Shown here: positions 24,016 through 33,426 of the stretch, in pieces
Layout of the letters: every line of letters begins with the position of its first letter
How positions within the stretch are numbered: the first letter of the stretch is position 1
Assembly (NCBI GenBank): GCA_900473415.1
Contig: UCLR01000010.1
Location: 175 to 39,079 of the forward strand
Direction: 5' to 3'
Source: Hyphomicrobiales bacterium
Lineage (GTDB): Bacteria; Pseudomonadota; Alphaproteobacteria; Rhizobiales; Beijerinckiaceae
Length of the DNA: 38,905 nucleotides
Translations under genes and position numbers: made by a program
The notes under the pieces: model-generated
Databases searched by the model: none
What the model saw: only the letters and a program-made list of their open reading frames with translations
What the model was told of the DNA's origin: nothing

Positions 24016-25607
24016 AACAGATCGCCCTGCGTCGTGGATCCGCTCCCCTTGCGCGCAGCCGAGCGCGGCGCCGGCCGGCTCGTTCCCGGCTCACCACCAG
24101 CAACCGTGACGTCGAAGCGCCCGTCGGCGAGCTGGACGCTCAGCGCCCGGCCGGGCTGCGCCTCGCCGATGCTGCGAACCAGCGCGCCGGCCTCGTCTCG
24201 GATCAGCGCATAGCCGCGGGCCAGCACCGCTTCCGGCCCCAGCGAGCGGACCAGCGCCCAGAGCGAGCCAACCCGATCAACGCGGCGGTTCACCCCTTGA
24301 CCGAAGGCGCGCTCGGCGCGCTGCGACAGGGCCGTGGCGCGGTCACGGCGCTGGACCAGACTCTGACCGAAGGCGTTGCGCGCCCTCGCCTCCAGCGTCG
24401 CCAGCCGCTCGCGGGCATGGGCGATGCGGGTGCGTTCGGCGGCGATGGCGTTGCCCCTGGCCGCGGCGAGCACGCGGGCGAAGCCGGCGAGCTCCGCCTT
24501 CAGCCGCGCGAGAGCGACGCGCGGCGAGCGCGCTTCCAGCCGGCGCGACAACCCCTGCAGGGCGAGCTCATGGGCGCGGGCGTTGCGCGCCAGTGCAGGC
24601 GCCAGACGCGCGGCGGCGAGATCGAGCCGCTGACGCGGGCCGGACAGCACCGCCTCCGGCCCCGGCAGCGCGCGTGCCAGTGCCCTCAGATCATTGCGGC
24701 GGCGATCCGACAGGCGCAGCATCGCGCCGGCATGGCGCCGCGCCAGATCCGCCACGAAGCCCATCAACTCGGCGCGGACCGGCACGACCTTCTCGGCTGC
24801 GCCGGTCGGCGTCGGCGCGCGCAGGTCGGCGGCGAAATCGATCAAGGTCGTGTCGGTCTCGTGACCGACGGCCGAGACGAGCGGGATGTCGGAGGCCGCC
24901 GCCGCGCGGACAACGATCTCCTCGTTGAAGCTCATCAGGTCTTCGAGCGAGCCGCCGCCGCGCGCGACGATGATGACGTCCGGCCGCGGGATTTTCCCGC
25001 CCGGAGGCAGCGCGTTGAAGCCGGTGATGGCATTGGCGACCTCGGCCGCGCTGGTCTCGCCCTGCACGCGCACCGGCCAGACCAGGACGCGGCGCGGAAA
25101 ACGGTCCTCCAGTCGGTGCAGGATGTCGCGGATGACGGCGCCAGTCGGCGAGGTGACGACACCGATCACCGAGGGCAGATAGGGGATGAGCTGCTTGCGC
25201 TCCTCGGCGAAGAGCCCTTCCGCTGCGAGCCGCTTGCGGCGCTCCTCCAGCAGCGCCATCAGCGCGCCGACGCCCGCCGGCTCCAGCGAATCGATGACGA
25301 TCTGATAGCTCGACTTGCCGGCGAAGGTGGTGATCTTGCCGGTGGCGATGACCTCCAACCCTTCCTGGGGCCGCGTCTTCAGCCGGCCGAAGACGCCCTT
25401 CCAGATCACCGCATCGATCTTGGCGTTGGTGTCTTTCAGCGAGAAATAGACGTGGCCGGAGGCGACCGGCCCGCGATAACCGGAAATCTCGCCGCGCACG
25501 CGCACGAAACCGAAATTGTCCTCGATGGTGCGCTTCAGCGCCCCGGAGAGGTCCGAGACGCTCCATTCGGGAGCATTGCCGGCAGCTGGCTGCGATTCGC
25601 GTTCCAT
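24012..25607 (-). CDS. xseA: Exodeoxyribonuclease VII large subunit
   Basis: A 531-residue nuclease subunit that, with XseB, degrades single-stranded DNA to oligonucleotides. The N-terminal OB fold ([40 protein letters not shown]) is followed by the catalytic domain with [39 protein letters not shown] and [20 protein letters not shown], all diagnostic. A long Ala/Arg-rich coiled coil covers about residues 300-445, and the C-terminal segment has [16 protein letters not shown]. No xseB is in the window. It is divergent from purD. Confidence 0.97.
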   Translation of the reverse strand: MERESQPAAGNAPEWSVSDLSGALKRTIEDNFGFVRVRGEISGYRGPVASGHVYFSLKDTNAKIDAVIWKGVFGRLKTRPQEGLEVIATGKITTFAGKSSYQIVIDSLEPAGVGALMALLEERRKRLAAEGLFAEERKQLIPYLPSVIGVVTSPTGAVIRDILHRLEDRFPRRVLVWPVRVQGETSAAEVANAITGFNALPPGGKIPRPDVIIVARGGGSLEDLMSFNEEIVVRAAAASDIPLVSAVGHETDTTLIDFAADLRAPTPTGAAEKVVPVRAELMGFVADLARRHAGAMLRLSDRRRNDLRALARALPGPEAVLSGPRQRLDLAAARLAPALARNARAHELALQGLSRRLEARSPRVALARLKAELAGFARVLAAARGNAIAAERTRIAHARERLATLEARARNAFGQSLVQRRDRATALSQRAERAFGQGVNRRVDRVGSLWALVRSLGPEAVLARGYALIRDEAGALVRSIGEAQPGRALSVQLADGRFDVTVAGGEPGTSRPAPRSAARKGSGSTTQGDLF

Positions 25608-25710
25608 GGCCGGACCATAGCGGCAGGGCTGGCCCAGCAGAAGCGTTGCCGGCGCGGCGCGAGGCGGCTATTGCGCCGGTAACGATTCCTGCCCGCCCAT
25701 GGAGACGGCC

Positions 25711-26988
25711 ATGAAAATCCTTCTGATCGGTTCGGGCGGACGCGAGCATGCCCTCGCCTGGGCGATTTCGGCCTCGCCGCTCTGCGACAAGCTCTTCGTC
25801 GCGCCGGGCAATCCGGGCACGGCGCAATGCGGCGAGAACATCGCCATGGATGTCGCCGACCACGCCGCCGTCGTCGCCTTCTGCAGGCTGCAGGGCGTCG
25901 ATCTCGTCGTCGTGGGCCCGGAAGGGCCGCTGGTGGCCGGCATCGCCGATGACATCAGGCAGGCCGGTATCAAGGTCTTCGGCCCCTCGAAGGCGGCCGC
26001 CCAGCTCGAAGGCTCGAAGGGCTTCACCAAGGAACTCTGCGCCGAATTCGCGATCCCCACCGCCGGCTTCGGCCGCTTCTCGGACGCCGCTTCCGCCAAG
26101 GCCTATGTCGCGCAACAGGGCGCGCCGATCGTGATCAAGGCGGACGGGCTCGCAGCCGGCAAGGGCGTCGTCATGGCCGAGACGCTGGACGAGGCCAATG
26201 AAGCGATCGAGATGATGTTCGCCGGCGGGCTCGGCAGCGCCGGTGCCGAGGTCGTGATCGAAGAATGGATGGTCGGCGAGGAGGCGAGCTTCTTCGCGCT
26301 CTGCGACGGCACGCATGCGCTGGCGCTCGCCTCGGCGCAGGACCACAAGCGCGTCGGAGACGGCGATACCGGCCCCAATACCGGCGGCATGGGCGCCTAT
26401 TCGCCCGCCCCGGTGATGACGCCCGCGATGGAAGAGCGCGTCATGGCCGAGATCGTGCGGCCGACGCTCGCCGGCATGGCCAAGCGCGGCACGCCGTTCC
26501 AGGGCGTGCTCTTCGCCGGGCTGATGATCACGGCGCAGGGGCCGAAGCTGATCGAATACAATGTCCGCTTCGGCGATCCCGAATGCGAAGTGCTGATGCC
26601 GCGCCTCAAGAGCGACATCCTGCCCGCGCTGATCGCATCCTGCGACGGCGTGCTCGGCGATTTCGACCTGCGCTGGTCCGATCAGGCGGCGCTCACCGTG
26701 GTGCTAGCAGCGAGAGGCTATCCCGCGAAGCCGGAGACCGGCAGCGTCGTCCGCAGCGTCGAGAAGGCGGAGGCGCTGGACGATGTGCTCGTCTTCCACG
26801 CCGGCACGAAACTGAAGAACGGTGATCTCGTCGCCAATGGCGGGCGGGTGCTCAATGTCGTCGGCCTGGGCCGGACCGTGGCCGAGGCGCAGGCTCGGGC
26901 CTATCGCGCGGTCGACGAGATCGACTGGCCGGAAGGCTTCTGCCGCCGCGATATCGGCTGGCAGGCGGTGAAGCGCGAGCAAGGCTGA
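25711..26988 (+). CDS. purD: Phosphoribosylamine-glycine ligase
   Basis: A 425-residue ATP-grasp enzyme (GAR synthetase) that joins phosphoribosylamine and glycine in purine synthesis. [17 protein letters not shown] is the classic N-terminus, [12 protein letters not shown] is the ATP-binding loop, and [17 protein letters not shown] carries metal-binding residues. Start at 25711 has GGAG 6 nt upstream; an ATG 12 bp earlier is in frame but would include that Shine-Dalgarno sequence. Length matches the family. No other pur genes are nearby. Confidence 0.96.
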   Translation: MKILLIGSGGREHALAWAISASPLCDKLFVAPGNPGTAQCGENIAMDVADHAAVVAFCRLQGVDLVVVGPEGPLVAGIADDIRQAGIKVFGPSKAAAQLEGSKGFTKELCAEFAIPTAGFGRFSDAASAKAYVAQQGAPIVIKADGLAAGKGVVMAETLDEANEAIEMMFAGGLGSAGAEVVIEEWMVGEEASFFALCDGTHALALASAQDHKRVGDGDTGPNTGGMGAYSPAPVMTPAMEERVMAEIVRPTLAGMAKRGTPFQGVLFAGLMITAQGPKLIEYNVRFGDPECEVLMPRLKSDILPALIASCDGVLGDFDLRWSDQAALTVVLAARGYPAKPETGSVVRSVEKAEALDDVLVFHAGTKLKNGDLVANGGRVLNVVGLGRTVAEAQARAYRAVDEIDWPEGFCRRDIGWQAVKREQG

Positions 26989-27021
26989 CAGCGCGGTCGT
27001 CGCGGCGCTATGCTCCCTCGC

Positions 27022-27936
27022 ATGGCGAACCTCGATACCCTCTTCCCCGGCTTCGAGTCGCACTGGATCGACGGGCCGGTCGGCAAGATCTTTGCGCGCG
27101 TCGGCGGCGAAGGGCCGCCGCTAGTGCTGATCCACGGCTTTCCGCAGACCCATGCCGAATGGCACAGGATCGCACCCGAGCTCGCGAAGACGCACACCGT
27201 CGTCTGCCCGGACCTGCGCGGCTATGGCTGGTCGGCGGCGCCGCGCGGTGACGGCGGCGCCGAGACCTACACGAAGCGCGGCATGGGCGAGGACATCGTC
27301 GCCGTGATGGAGGCGCTCGGCCATCTGCGCTTCGGCGTGATCGGCCATGATCGCGGCGCCCGCGTCGGCTATCGCCTCGCACTCGATCATCCCGGTCGGG
27401 TCGAGCGGCTCGTCCTGCTCGACATCCTGCCGACCGTCTCGATGTGGGAGGGCATGAACGCCTCGCGCGCCATGCAGGTCTATCACTGGACCTTCCTGGC
27501 GCAGCCCGAGCCGATACCGGAAAACCTGCTCAAGGCCGATCCGACCGGCTGGCTCGACCACACCATCGCAAGCTGGAGCCGCGCGAAGAAGCTCGACCTC
27601 TTCGACGTGCTGGCGCGGCAATCCTACGCGGAATCCTTCAGCGACCCATCGCGCATCCACGCCGCCTGCGAGGATTATCGCGCCGGCGCCACCACCGATC
27701 TCGCGCATGACAAGGCCGATCTCGCCGCCGGCAAGCGTATCCTGTGTCCGACGCTCGTGCTTTGGGGCGAGGCCGGCATCCCGGCCAAAGGCTCAAGCCC
27801 GCTCGATGTCTGGCGCGAGACCTTCGCCCCGCAGGCCGAGGGGCAGGCGATCGACAGCGGGCACTTCCTCCCCGAAGAGAACCCGCAGGCGACGCTGGCA
27901 GCGCTGAAGCCCTTCCTGGCGGGCGCGGGTGCCTGA
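27022..27936 (+). CDS. Haloacid/fluoroacetate dehalogenase-like alpha/beta hydrolase
   Basis: A 304-residue protein closely resembling the fluoroacetate dehalogenase (FAcD) of Rhodopseudomonas palustris as I recall its sequence. Residue numbers coincide: nucleophile D110, substrate-carboxylate arginines R111 and R114 (GHDRGAR), second acid D134 (LDILPT), halide pocket H155, W156 (YHWTFLAQP) and Y219 (CEDYRAGA), and catalytic H281 (SGHFLPEE). The shared stretch FPQTHAEWHRIAP also fits. These enzymes cleave the carbon-fluorine or carbon-chlorine bond of haloacetates to give glycolate. Start at 27022 aligns with that family; an ATG 12 bp upstream exists. It is between purD (33 bp) and a patatin gene overlapping by 8 bp. 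Activity on fluoride is inferred. Confidence 0.88.
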   Translation: MANLDTLFPGFESHWIDGPVGKIFARVGGEGPPLVLIHGFPQTHAEWHRIAPELAKTHTVVCPDLRGYGWSAAPRGDGGAETYTKRGMGEDIVAVMEALGHLRFGVIGHDRGARVGYRLALDHPGRVERLVLLDILPTVSMWEGMNASRAMQVYHWTFLAQPEPIPENLLKADPTGWLDHTIASWSRAKKLDLFDVLARQSYAESFSDPSRIHAACEDYRAGATTDLAHDKADLAAGKRILCPTLVLWGEAGIPAKGSSPLDVWRETFAPQAEGQAIDSGHFLPEENPQATLAALKPFLAGAGA

Positions 27937-28783
27937 GCGCCGCCTTACGGCGAAGCCGGAGATCGCGCTCGTGCTCGGCGCCGGCGGGGCGCGGGGCCTC
28001 AGCCATATCCCGGTTCTCGAAGCCCTGGACGAACTCGGCGTGAAGCCCACGCTGATCTCGGGCTGCTCGATCGGCGCGATCGTCGGCGCGGCCTATGCTG
28101 CCGGGCTTTCGGCGCGGGATTTGCGCGAGCATGTGCTGCAGAGCTTCCGGGACAGGGCGCGGGTGGTCGCGAAGCTGCTCGATGCCCGCGTCGGCAAGCT
28201 GACGGACCTCGTGCGCGGCCTCGGGAATCCCGCGCTGATCGACGGCGAGCGCCTGCTCGACCTGTTCTGGCCCGAGGCGGTGCCGGACCGCTTCGAGGAG
28301 TTGGCGATCCCCTTCACCGCCGTCGCGGCGGACTATCACCGCCATGTCGAGCTGGTGCTGGGCAGCGGCCCGCTGACGCCGGCGGTGGCCGGCTCGCTCG
28401 CCATTCCCGGGCTGGTGCGGCCGGTGGCGCTCGGCGGGCATGTGCTGATCGACGGCGGCGCGATCGATCCCCTGCCTTATGAGCGGTTGCTGGCGCCCGG
28501 CCGCATCGTCGTCGCGGTCGATGTCAGCGCGCCGCCGGCCACCGTCAGCGATGCGCGCATTCCCGGCGCGATGGAGTCCATCGTCGGCGCCTCGCAGATC
28601 CTGACGCGGACGCTGGTGCAGCGCATGGTCGAGCGGCGCCCGCCCGACATCCTGATCCGCGCCGGGCTCGACGGCATCGGCGGGCTCGATTTCTTCAAGG
28701 CGAAGACCATCCTCGCCGCCGCCGAGCCGGTGAAGGACGAGGTCAAACGGGCGCTGGCTCGCGCACTCGAACAGGCAGGCTGA
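27929..28783 (+). CDS. Patatin-like phospholipase, RssA-like
   Basis: A 284-residue serine acylhydrolase of the patatin fold. The oxyanion loop is GAGGARGLSHI, the nucleophile is Ser in GCSIGAIVGAAYA, and the catalytic Asp is in DGGAIDPLP, forming the Ser-Asp dyad. It is short and cytoplasmic with no signal peptide, like bacterial RssA and YchK. The likely start is a GTG at 27929, which overlaps the end of the dehalogenase gene by 8 bp and suggests co-transcription. Its 3' end overlaps a convergent ArsR-type regulator by 41 bp. The lipid substrate is unknown. Confidence 0.9.
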   Translation: MPERRLTAKPEIALVLGAGGARGLSHIPVLEALDELGVKPTLISGCSIGAIVGAAYAAGLSARDLREHVLQSFRDRARVVAKLLDARVGKLTDLVRGLGNPALIDGERLLDLFWPEAVPDRFEELAIPFTAVAADYHRHVELVLGSGPLTPAVAGSLAIPGLVRPVALGGHVLIDGGAIDPLPYERLLAPGRIVVAVDVSAPPATVSDARIPGAMESIVGASQILTRTLVQRMVERRPPDILIRAGLDGIGGLDFFKAKTILAAAEPVKDEVKRALARALEQAG

Positions 28784-29489
28784 CCGGCTCCGCCGGCTCG
28801 CAACGGAAGCCGGGAAGAGCGACCTCCAGCGCCGCGCGACCTTCCTCGGTCACCAGTACCGCACGGCTGTCCTTGCGGCGGCGGACCCAGCCCATCTCGA
28901 AACAGCGGCAGGCCAGCGCGGCGGCGAGCCGGCCCGCGAGATGCGGGCGGCGCTCGCTCCAGTCGAGGCAGGGGCGAAGCCCCGCCCGCCGACTGCGACC
29001 GCCCTCCGCGGCCTCGATACCGAGCGCGGCGAAAATCGCCTCGCCCGAGCGCGTCGGGGCGTAGCCACCCTCGCTTACGGCGAGATGCCCGCCCGCCATC
29101 AGCGCGTCATGGATGCCGATGCCGAGCCGGCCGGCGAAATGGTCGTAGCAGGTGCGGGCCTCGCTCAGTTCCTCCCCGACCCGCGAGGGCAGGCGGCGGC
29201 CTAAACCTTGCTGGCCAGAGAGCACCATCAGCCCTTCCAGCACGGCGGCGACCTCGGGCCCGGCCAGCCGGTAATAGCGATGCCGGCCCTGGGCCGCGAC
29301 AGTGACAAGCCCACCCTGCATCAGCCTGGAGAGATGGCCGCTCGCCGTCTGCGGCGCGACCCCGGCCAGCCAGGCGAGCTCCTTGGCGGTCAGCGCCCGG
29401 CCGTCCATCAGCGCCTGCAGCATGTTGGCGCGGGCCGGATCACCCATCAGATGGGCGATCTCCGCGAGGTAAGGGCCTTGCGTGCTCAT
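28743..29489 (-). CDS. ArsR-type winged-helix regulator with C-terminal extension
   Basis: A 248-residue protein. The first 85 residues are a winged helix of the ArsR class (EIAHLMGDPARANMLQALMD, ALTAKELAWLAGVAPQTASG, then HRYYRLAGPEVAAVLEGL). The remaining 160 residues are an extra domain with two cysteines near the end of its first third and two more further on (RPCLDW, ACRCFEMGW), unlike short metal sensors. No CxC motif lies in the recognition helix, so the signal is not evidently a metal. It is divergent from a TauE/SafE permease across 105 bp, which suggests control of that exporter. Start is an ATG at 29489, with no strong ribosome-binding site. Confidence 0.82.
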   Translation of the reverse strand: MSTQGPYLAEIAHLMGDPARANMLQALMDGRALTAKELAWLAGVAPQTASGHLSRLMQGGLVTVAAQGRHRYYRLAGPEVAAVLEGLMVLSGQQGLGRRLPSRVGEELSEARTCYDHFAGRLGIGIHDALMAGGHLAVSEGGYAPTRSGEAIFAALGIEAAEGGRSRRAGLRPCLDWSERRPHLAGRLAAALACRCFEMGWVRRRKDSRAVLVTEEGRAALEVALPGFRCEPAEPVSLPVRVREPAPV

Positions 29490-29594
29490 GGCATCATCAT
29501 GCCCCGCCTGAGCCCCGCCGCAAGCAGGAACGCTACGGCGCAGGCCGAAGCATCGAGTCGCGACAAGCGCCCGACCCAATGCCACAACAGGGCC

Positions 29595-30335
29595 ATGGAT
29601 ACGAACCTTCTCCTCTTCATCACCGCAACCTTCGTGCTCGCGGGCTTCGTCAAAGGCGTCATCGGACTGGGCTTGCCGACCATCGCGGTCGGCGTCCTCG
29701 GCGTCGTGATGGCACCGGCGCAGGCGGCGGCGCTGCTCGCCATCCCCAATATCGCGACCAATGGCTGGCAGATCGCCACCGGCCCGAAGCTCGCCAGCAC
29801 GCTGCGCCGGCTCTGGCCGATGCTCGCGGCGATCTGTGTCGGCACCTGGGCCGGCGCCGGTCTTCTGCAGCAGGAGAAGGACGGCGCCGCGACACTCTGG
29901 CTCGGTCTCGCGCTCGTGCTCTACGCACTCGTCGGGTTGAAGGCGGCGAAACTGCGCGTGCCACCGGCGTGGGAAGGCTGGCTCAGCCCGATCATCGGCT
30001 TCGCGACCGGCATCGTGACGGCGGCGACCGGCGTCTTCGTGCTGCCGGCCGTGCCCTATCTGCAGGCGCTCGGCTTCGACAAGAACGAGCTGGTGCAGGC
30101 GCTCGGCCTCTCCTTCATCGTCTCGACGCTGGCGCTCTCCTTCGGGCTGATCGGCGCAGGGGCGCTCAACATGACGGTCGCCGGGCATTCGCTGCTGGCG
30201 CTGATCCCGGCGTTGGCGGGCATGGGCGCCGGCCAGTTCATCCGCAACCGGATCTCCGCCGGCACCTTCCGGCTGTGCTTCTTCGTGGGGCTGCTGGCGC
30301 TCGGCGGCTATCTCAGCTGGCGAAGCCTCGCCTGA
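29595..30335 (+). CDS. TauE/SafE-family sulfite or anion exporter
   Basis: A 246-residue inner-membrane permease of about eight helices. The duplicated family signature GFVKGVIGLGLPTIAVG near the N-terminus and GFATGIVTAATGVFVLPAVP in the second half are diagnostic. Family members export sulfite, sulfoacetate or other organosulfonates or act in metal or thiol-related transport. It is divergent from the ArsR-type regulator, the simplest guess for its control. The substrate is not shown by sequence. Confidence 0.88.
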   Translation: MDTNLLLFITATFVLAGFVKGVIGLGLPTIAVGVLGVVMAPAQAAALLAIPNIATNGWQIATGPKLASTLRRLWPMLAAICVGTWAGAGLLQQEKDGAATLWLGLALVLYALVGLKAAKLRVPPAWEGWLSPIIGFATGIVTAATGVFVLPAVPYLQALGFDKNELVQALGLSFIVSTLALSFGLIGAGALNMTVAGHSLLALIPALAGMGAGQFIRNRISAGTFRLCFFVGLLALGGYLSWRSLA

Positions 30336-30479
30336 CGCCATTCCACATCGATCTGCGACCTTTCGGCGCGCAACCGGTCATAGAACGGGCGCGCTTCTTG
30401 CTTTAGACGGCCCAAGGCGGTTAACGATCCGCTAAGCATGTCGGCGCAGCCTCCCGAGCAACGCAGGAGAGAGAAGCGG

Positions 30480-30731
30480 ATGGATGCCTTCACCATGGTC
30501 ATCATGGCCTGCGTCGCAGGCGAGGCCAAATGCACCACGGCTCGCATCAGCGAGATGGATTTCATCACCGCCCAGGCCTGCGAGGCCCGCATCGACGACA
30601 TCACGCGCTCGATGACCAAGGAATTCGCCAAGCGCCCCGAGTTCAAGGGCCGGCAGGTGACCTATGACGTCTCCTGCATGGACCCCACCCAGCTCGCGCA
30701 GAAGTTCGGCATCTCCTCCTCCGATACCTGA
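30480..30731 (+). CDS. Small four-cysteine protein of unknown function
   Basis: An 83-residue protein starting at an ATG preceded by AGGAGAGAGAAG. It has cysteines at 11, 18, 34 and 66 and an N-terminal hydrophobic stretch (FTMVIMACVAG) too short and late-polar for a certain signal peptide. No family is recognised. An in-frame ATG 42 bp upstream exists, but the good ribosome-binding site supports 30480. Its stop lies 3 bp from the convergent tadA stop. A TTAACG-containing AT-rich patch just upstream may be its promoter. Confidence 0.65.
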   Translation: MDAFTMVIMACVAGEAKCTTARISEMDFITAQACEARIDDITRSMTKEFAKRPEFKGRQVTYDVSCMDPTQLAQKFGISSSDT

Positions 30732-30734
30732 GGC

Positions 30735-31199
30735 TCAGCGCCGGTCCCGGAAGAAATCCCGGAGCAGCGTCGCGGCCTCGCTCTCGCGCAGGCCGCCATA
30801 GATTTCGGGCGCATGGTGGCAGGTCGGGCTCTCATAGAGCCGCACGCCGTTCTCGACCGCGCCGCCCTTCGGGTCGCCCGCGCCGAAATAAAGCCGCCTG
30901 ATCCGCGCGAAGGAGATCGCGGCCGCGCACATCGGGCAGGGCTCGAGCGTGACATAGAGATCGCAGCCGATCAGCCGCTCGCTGCCGGTCGCCTCGCAAG
31001 CGAGGCGCAGCGCCAGCATCTCGGCATGGGCCGTCGGGTCCCGCAATTCCAGCGTGCGATTGCCGGCGCTGGCGAGCACCGTGCCATCCCGCATCACCAC
31101 CGCGCCGACCGGCACCTCGCCCCGCAAAGCGGCAGCTTTCGCCTCGTCAAAGGCGAGCGCCATCGCGTCCAGCGCGGGCGACGGTTTTGGTTGCGGCAT
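30735..31199 (-). CDS. tadA: tRNA-specific adenosine deaminase
   Basis: A 154-residue zinc enzyme that deaminates the wobble adenosine of tRNA-Arg to inosine. The zinc and proton-transfer site is HAEMLAL (His and Glu) with PCPMCAAAISF (two Cys). FARIRRLYFGAGDPKGGAVE is the usual following segment. The length is typical. The in-frame extension to 31445 is a Pro/Leu-rich artefact. It is divergent from the RluB-type synthase, a conserved pair in alphaproteobacteria. Confidence 0.95.
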   Translation of the reverse strand: MPQPKPSPALDAMALAFDEAKAAALRGEVPVGAVVMRDGTVLASAGNRTLELRDPTAHAEMLALRLACEATGSERLIGCDLYVTLEPCPMCAAAISFARIRRLYFGAGDPKGGAVENGVRLYESPTCHHAPEIYGGLRESEAATLLRDFFRDRR

Positions 31200-31329
31200 C
31201 ACGAACCTCTGCTTTGACGCTCGCAGCCGGGAAAAGCCTCTGCTACAAGCGCCGGTCATAGCGAATAGCGAATAAAGCGAGCCAGGCCTCTCCGCAAAGC
31301 GGTTGTGCTCGGTCGGCTCAGGAGCAGCC

Positions 31330-33423
31330 ATGACGGACGACAACAACAACAGAGGCCGTGGCCCACGCAAGGGCGGCGGCGCCGGCGGCCGTGGCGGCGG
31401 CAAGGGTTTCGGCGGCAAGGGCCCGGGCGGCAGAGGCCCCGGCAAGGATTTCGGCGGCCGCAGTGAAGGGCGCTCAGCCCCGCGCGACGGCGAGCGCCGG
31501 TCTTTCCGCGGTCATTCGGCTGGGGAGGAACGCCCCGCCCGCCGCTTCGAGGGCCCTGCCGGCGCCGAGGGCGAGGCTCCGCGGCCGCGCCGTTTCGACG
31601 GTGACAGGCCGGCCCGCTTCAAGACAGAGGGCGAAGGACGCGGCTTTCGCGAGCGCACGGGCGACGAGCGGCCCCGGCGGCCGGCAAGGACGGGCGATCG
31701 CCCGTTCCCGGCCCGCGACAGAGCGCAGGGCAGCACCGACCGACCGCCGCGTGGCGAAGGCCGGGATGGCGAGAAACGCTTTGCGCGGCCGCGCCCGCCG
31801 CGCTTCGAACGCGATGGTGCTCATGGCGATCGGCCACGCCGCGCTCATGACGCCGCGCCCGAGCGCAAGCTGATCGCGGCGCAGGAGCCGGAACGGATCG
31901 CCAAGGTGATGGCGCGGGCCGGCGTCGCCTCGCGCCGCGACTGCGAGGCGATGATCGAAGAGGGCCGCGTCAGCGTGAACGGCAAGGTGCTGGAAAGCCC
32001 TGCGCTGGATGTCGGGCCGAACGACGTGGTGCTCGTCGACGGCGAGCCCTTGCCGGCGCGCGAGCGCACGCGGCTGTGGCTCTACCACAAGCCCCGCGGC
32101 GTGGTGACGACGAACTTCGATCCGGAAGGCCGGCCGACCGTCTTCGACGCGCTGCCGGAGGATCTGCCGCGCGTGCTCACCATCGGGCGGCTCGACATCA
32201 ATACCGAAGGCCTGCTGCTGCTGACCAATGATGGCGGGCTCGCGCGCGTGCTCGAGCTGCCGGAGACCGGCTGGCTCAGGCGCTACCGCGTGCGCGCCTT
32301 CGGCGAGGTGACGCAGGACGTGCTCGACACGGTGAAGGACGGCGTCACCATCGACGGCATCCATTACGGGCCGGTGATCGCCCGCTTCGAGCGCCAGCAG
32401 GGCTTCAACACCTGGCTGACGGTCGATCTGCGCGAGGGCAAGAACCGCGAGGTCAAGACCGTGCTCGAGCATCTCGGGCTGACGGTGAACCGGCTGATCC
32501 GTATCTCCTTCGGCCCGTTCCAGCTCGGCGACCTGCCGGAGGGCGAGGCCGACGAGGTGCGCTCGCGCGTGCTGCAGGATCAGCTCGGCTCCGAGCTTTC
32601 GGGCAAGGCCGGCGCCGATTTCGAGGCGCCGCGACGCGATGCCCTGCCGGCTGCGCCGCGCCCCGCGCCCGCTGCCGACGACCGTCCACGCCGCCGCCGC
32701 GAGCCCGTCGAGGATGCGCATGAGCAGCGCCGCGAGGCGGTGCGCGAGCTGCGCGGCGACAAGCCCTGGACCCGCACCGTCTGGCGCGACGCCGAGACCG
32801 AACCGGAGCGCGCCCGCAAGGCCCCTCCCCGTCGCGGCGCCGACCCGAAGCTCGAGCGCCAGAGCCGCGAGGAGAGCGGGACGGTCAAGCGCCTGCGTGA
32901 CAAGGCCATCGCCGATCCGAAAGGGCGGCGGGTGCTGGTCGAGCGGGTCAGCGCCCCAGCGCGCGAGGAAGCCGAGGCACCGCGGGAGAGCAAGCGCAGG
33001 CCGGACCGCAAGCCACGGCAGGAACGCGGCAGCGGCGAGGCGCGGAGCCCCCGCTCCTTCGACCGCCCCAGTGGCGGCGAACGGCCGGCACGACGCCCGC
33101 GCGAGGACTTTGGCGGCCGCGACCGTGGGGATGATCGGCCCTGGCAGGACCGCGCACCACGCGAGGGAGCCGAGCGGCCCGCCCGCCGCTTCAGTGAGCG
33201 GCCGGCCGATGACCGGCCACGCGGTCGCAGCTTCGGCGACAAGCCCGGCGGCAAGAGCTTTGGCGGCAAGACCTTCGGCGGCAAGAGCTTCGGCGCACGC
33301 TCCTCGGAGCGGCCGGCCGGTGGCGGACGCCCCTTCGGCGGCAAGCCCGGCGGCGGACGGCCGGGCGGCGGCAAGGGCCCGCGTCCCGGCGGCAAGGGCC
33401 CGCGCGGCGACAGGCGCGGCTGA
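31330..33423 (+). CDS. RluB-type rRNA pseudouridine synthase with long disordered arms
   Basis: A 697-residue protein. Residues 1-185 are low complexity, rich in Arg, Gly, Pro and Phe (GGRGGGKGFGGKGPGGRGPG). An S4 RNA-binding domain follows at about 185-245 (ERIAKVMARAGVASRRDCEA). The pseudouridine synthase domain covers about 248-420, with catalytic Asp near residue 289 in GRLDINTEGLLLLTNDGG and the KNREVKTVLEHLGL motif. Residues 430-697 are again disordered, with FGGK/GGGRP repeats. Homologues modify U2605-type sites of 23S rRNA and have shorter tails. Start at 31330 has GGAG 5 nt upstream. It is followed 3 bp later by rsmD. The exact target uridine is inferred from the family. Confidence 0.92.
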   Translation: MTDDNNNRGRGPRKGGGAGGRGGGKGFGGKGPGGRGPGKDFGGRSEGRSAPRDGERRSFRGHSAGEERPARRFEGPAGAEGEAPRPRRFDGDRPARFKTEGEGRGFRERTGDERPRRPARTGDRPFPARDRAQGSTDRPPRGEGRDGEKRFARPRPPRFERDGAHGDRPRRAHDAAPERKLIAAQEPERIAKVMARAGVASRRDCEAMIEEGRVSVNGKVLESPALDVGPNDVVLVDGEPLPARERTRLWLYHKPRGVVTTNFDPEGRPTVFDALPEDLPRVLTIGRLDINTEGLLLLTNDGGLARVLELPETGWLRRYRVRAFGEVTQDVLDTVKDGVTIDGIHYGPVIARFERQQGFNTWLTVDLREGKNREVKTVLEHLGLTVNRLIRISFGPFQLGDLPEGEADEVRSRVLQDQLGSELSGKAGADFEAPRRDALPAAPRPAPAADDRPRRRREPVEDAHEQRREAVRELRGDKPWTRTVWRDAETEPERARKAPPRRGADPKLERQSREESGTVKRLRDKAIADPKGRRVLVERVSAPAREEAEAPRESKRRPDRKPRQERGSGEARSPRSFDRPSGGERPARRPREDFGGRDRGDDRPWQDRAPREGAERPARRFSERPADDRPRGRSFGDKPGGKSFGGKTFGGKSFGARSSERPAGGGRPFGGKPGGGRPGGGKGPRPGGKGPRGDRRG

Positions 33424-33426
33424 TCC

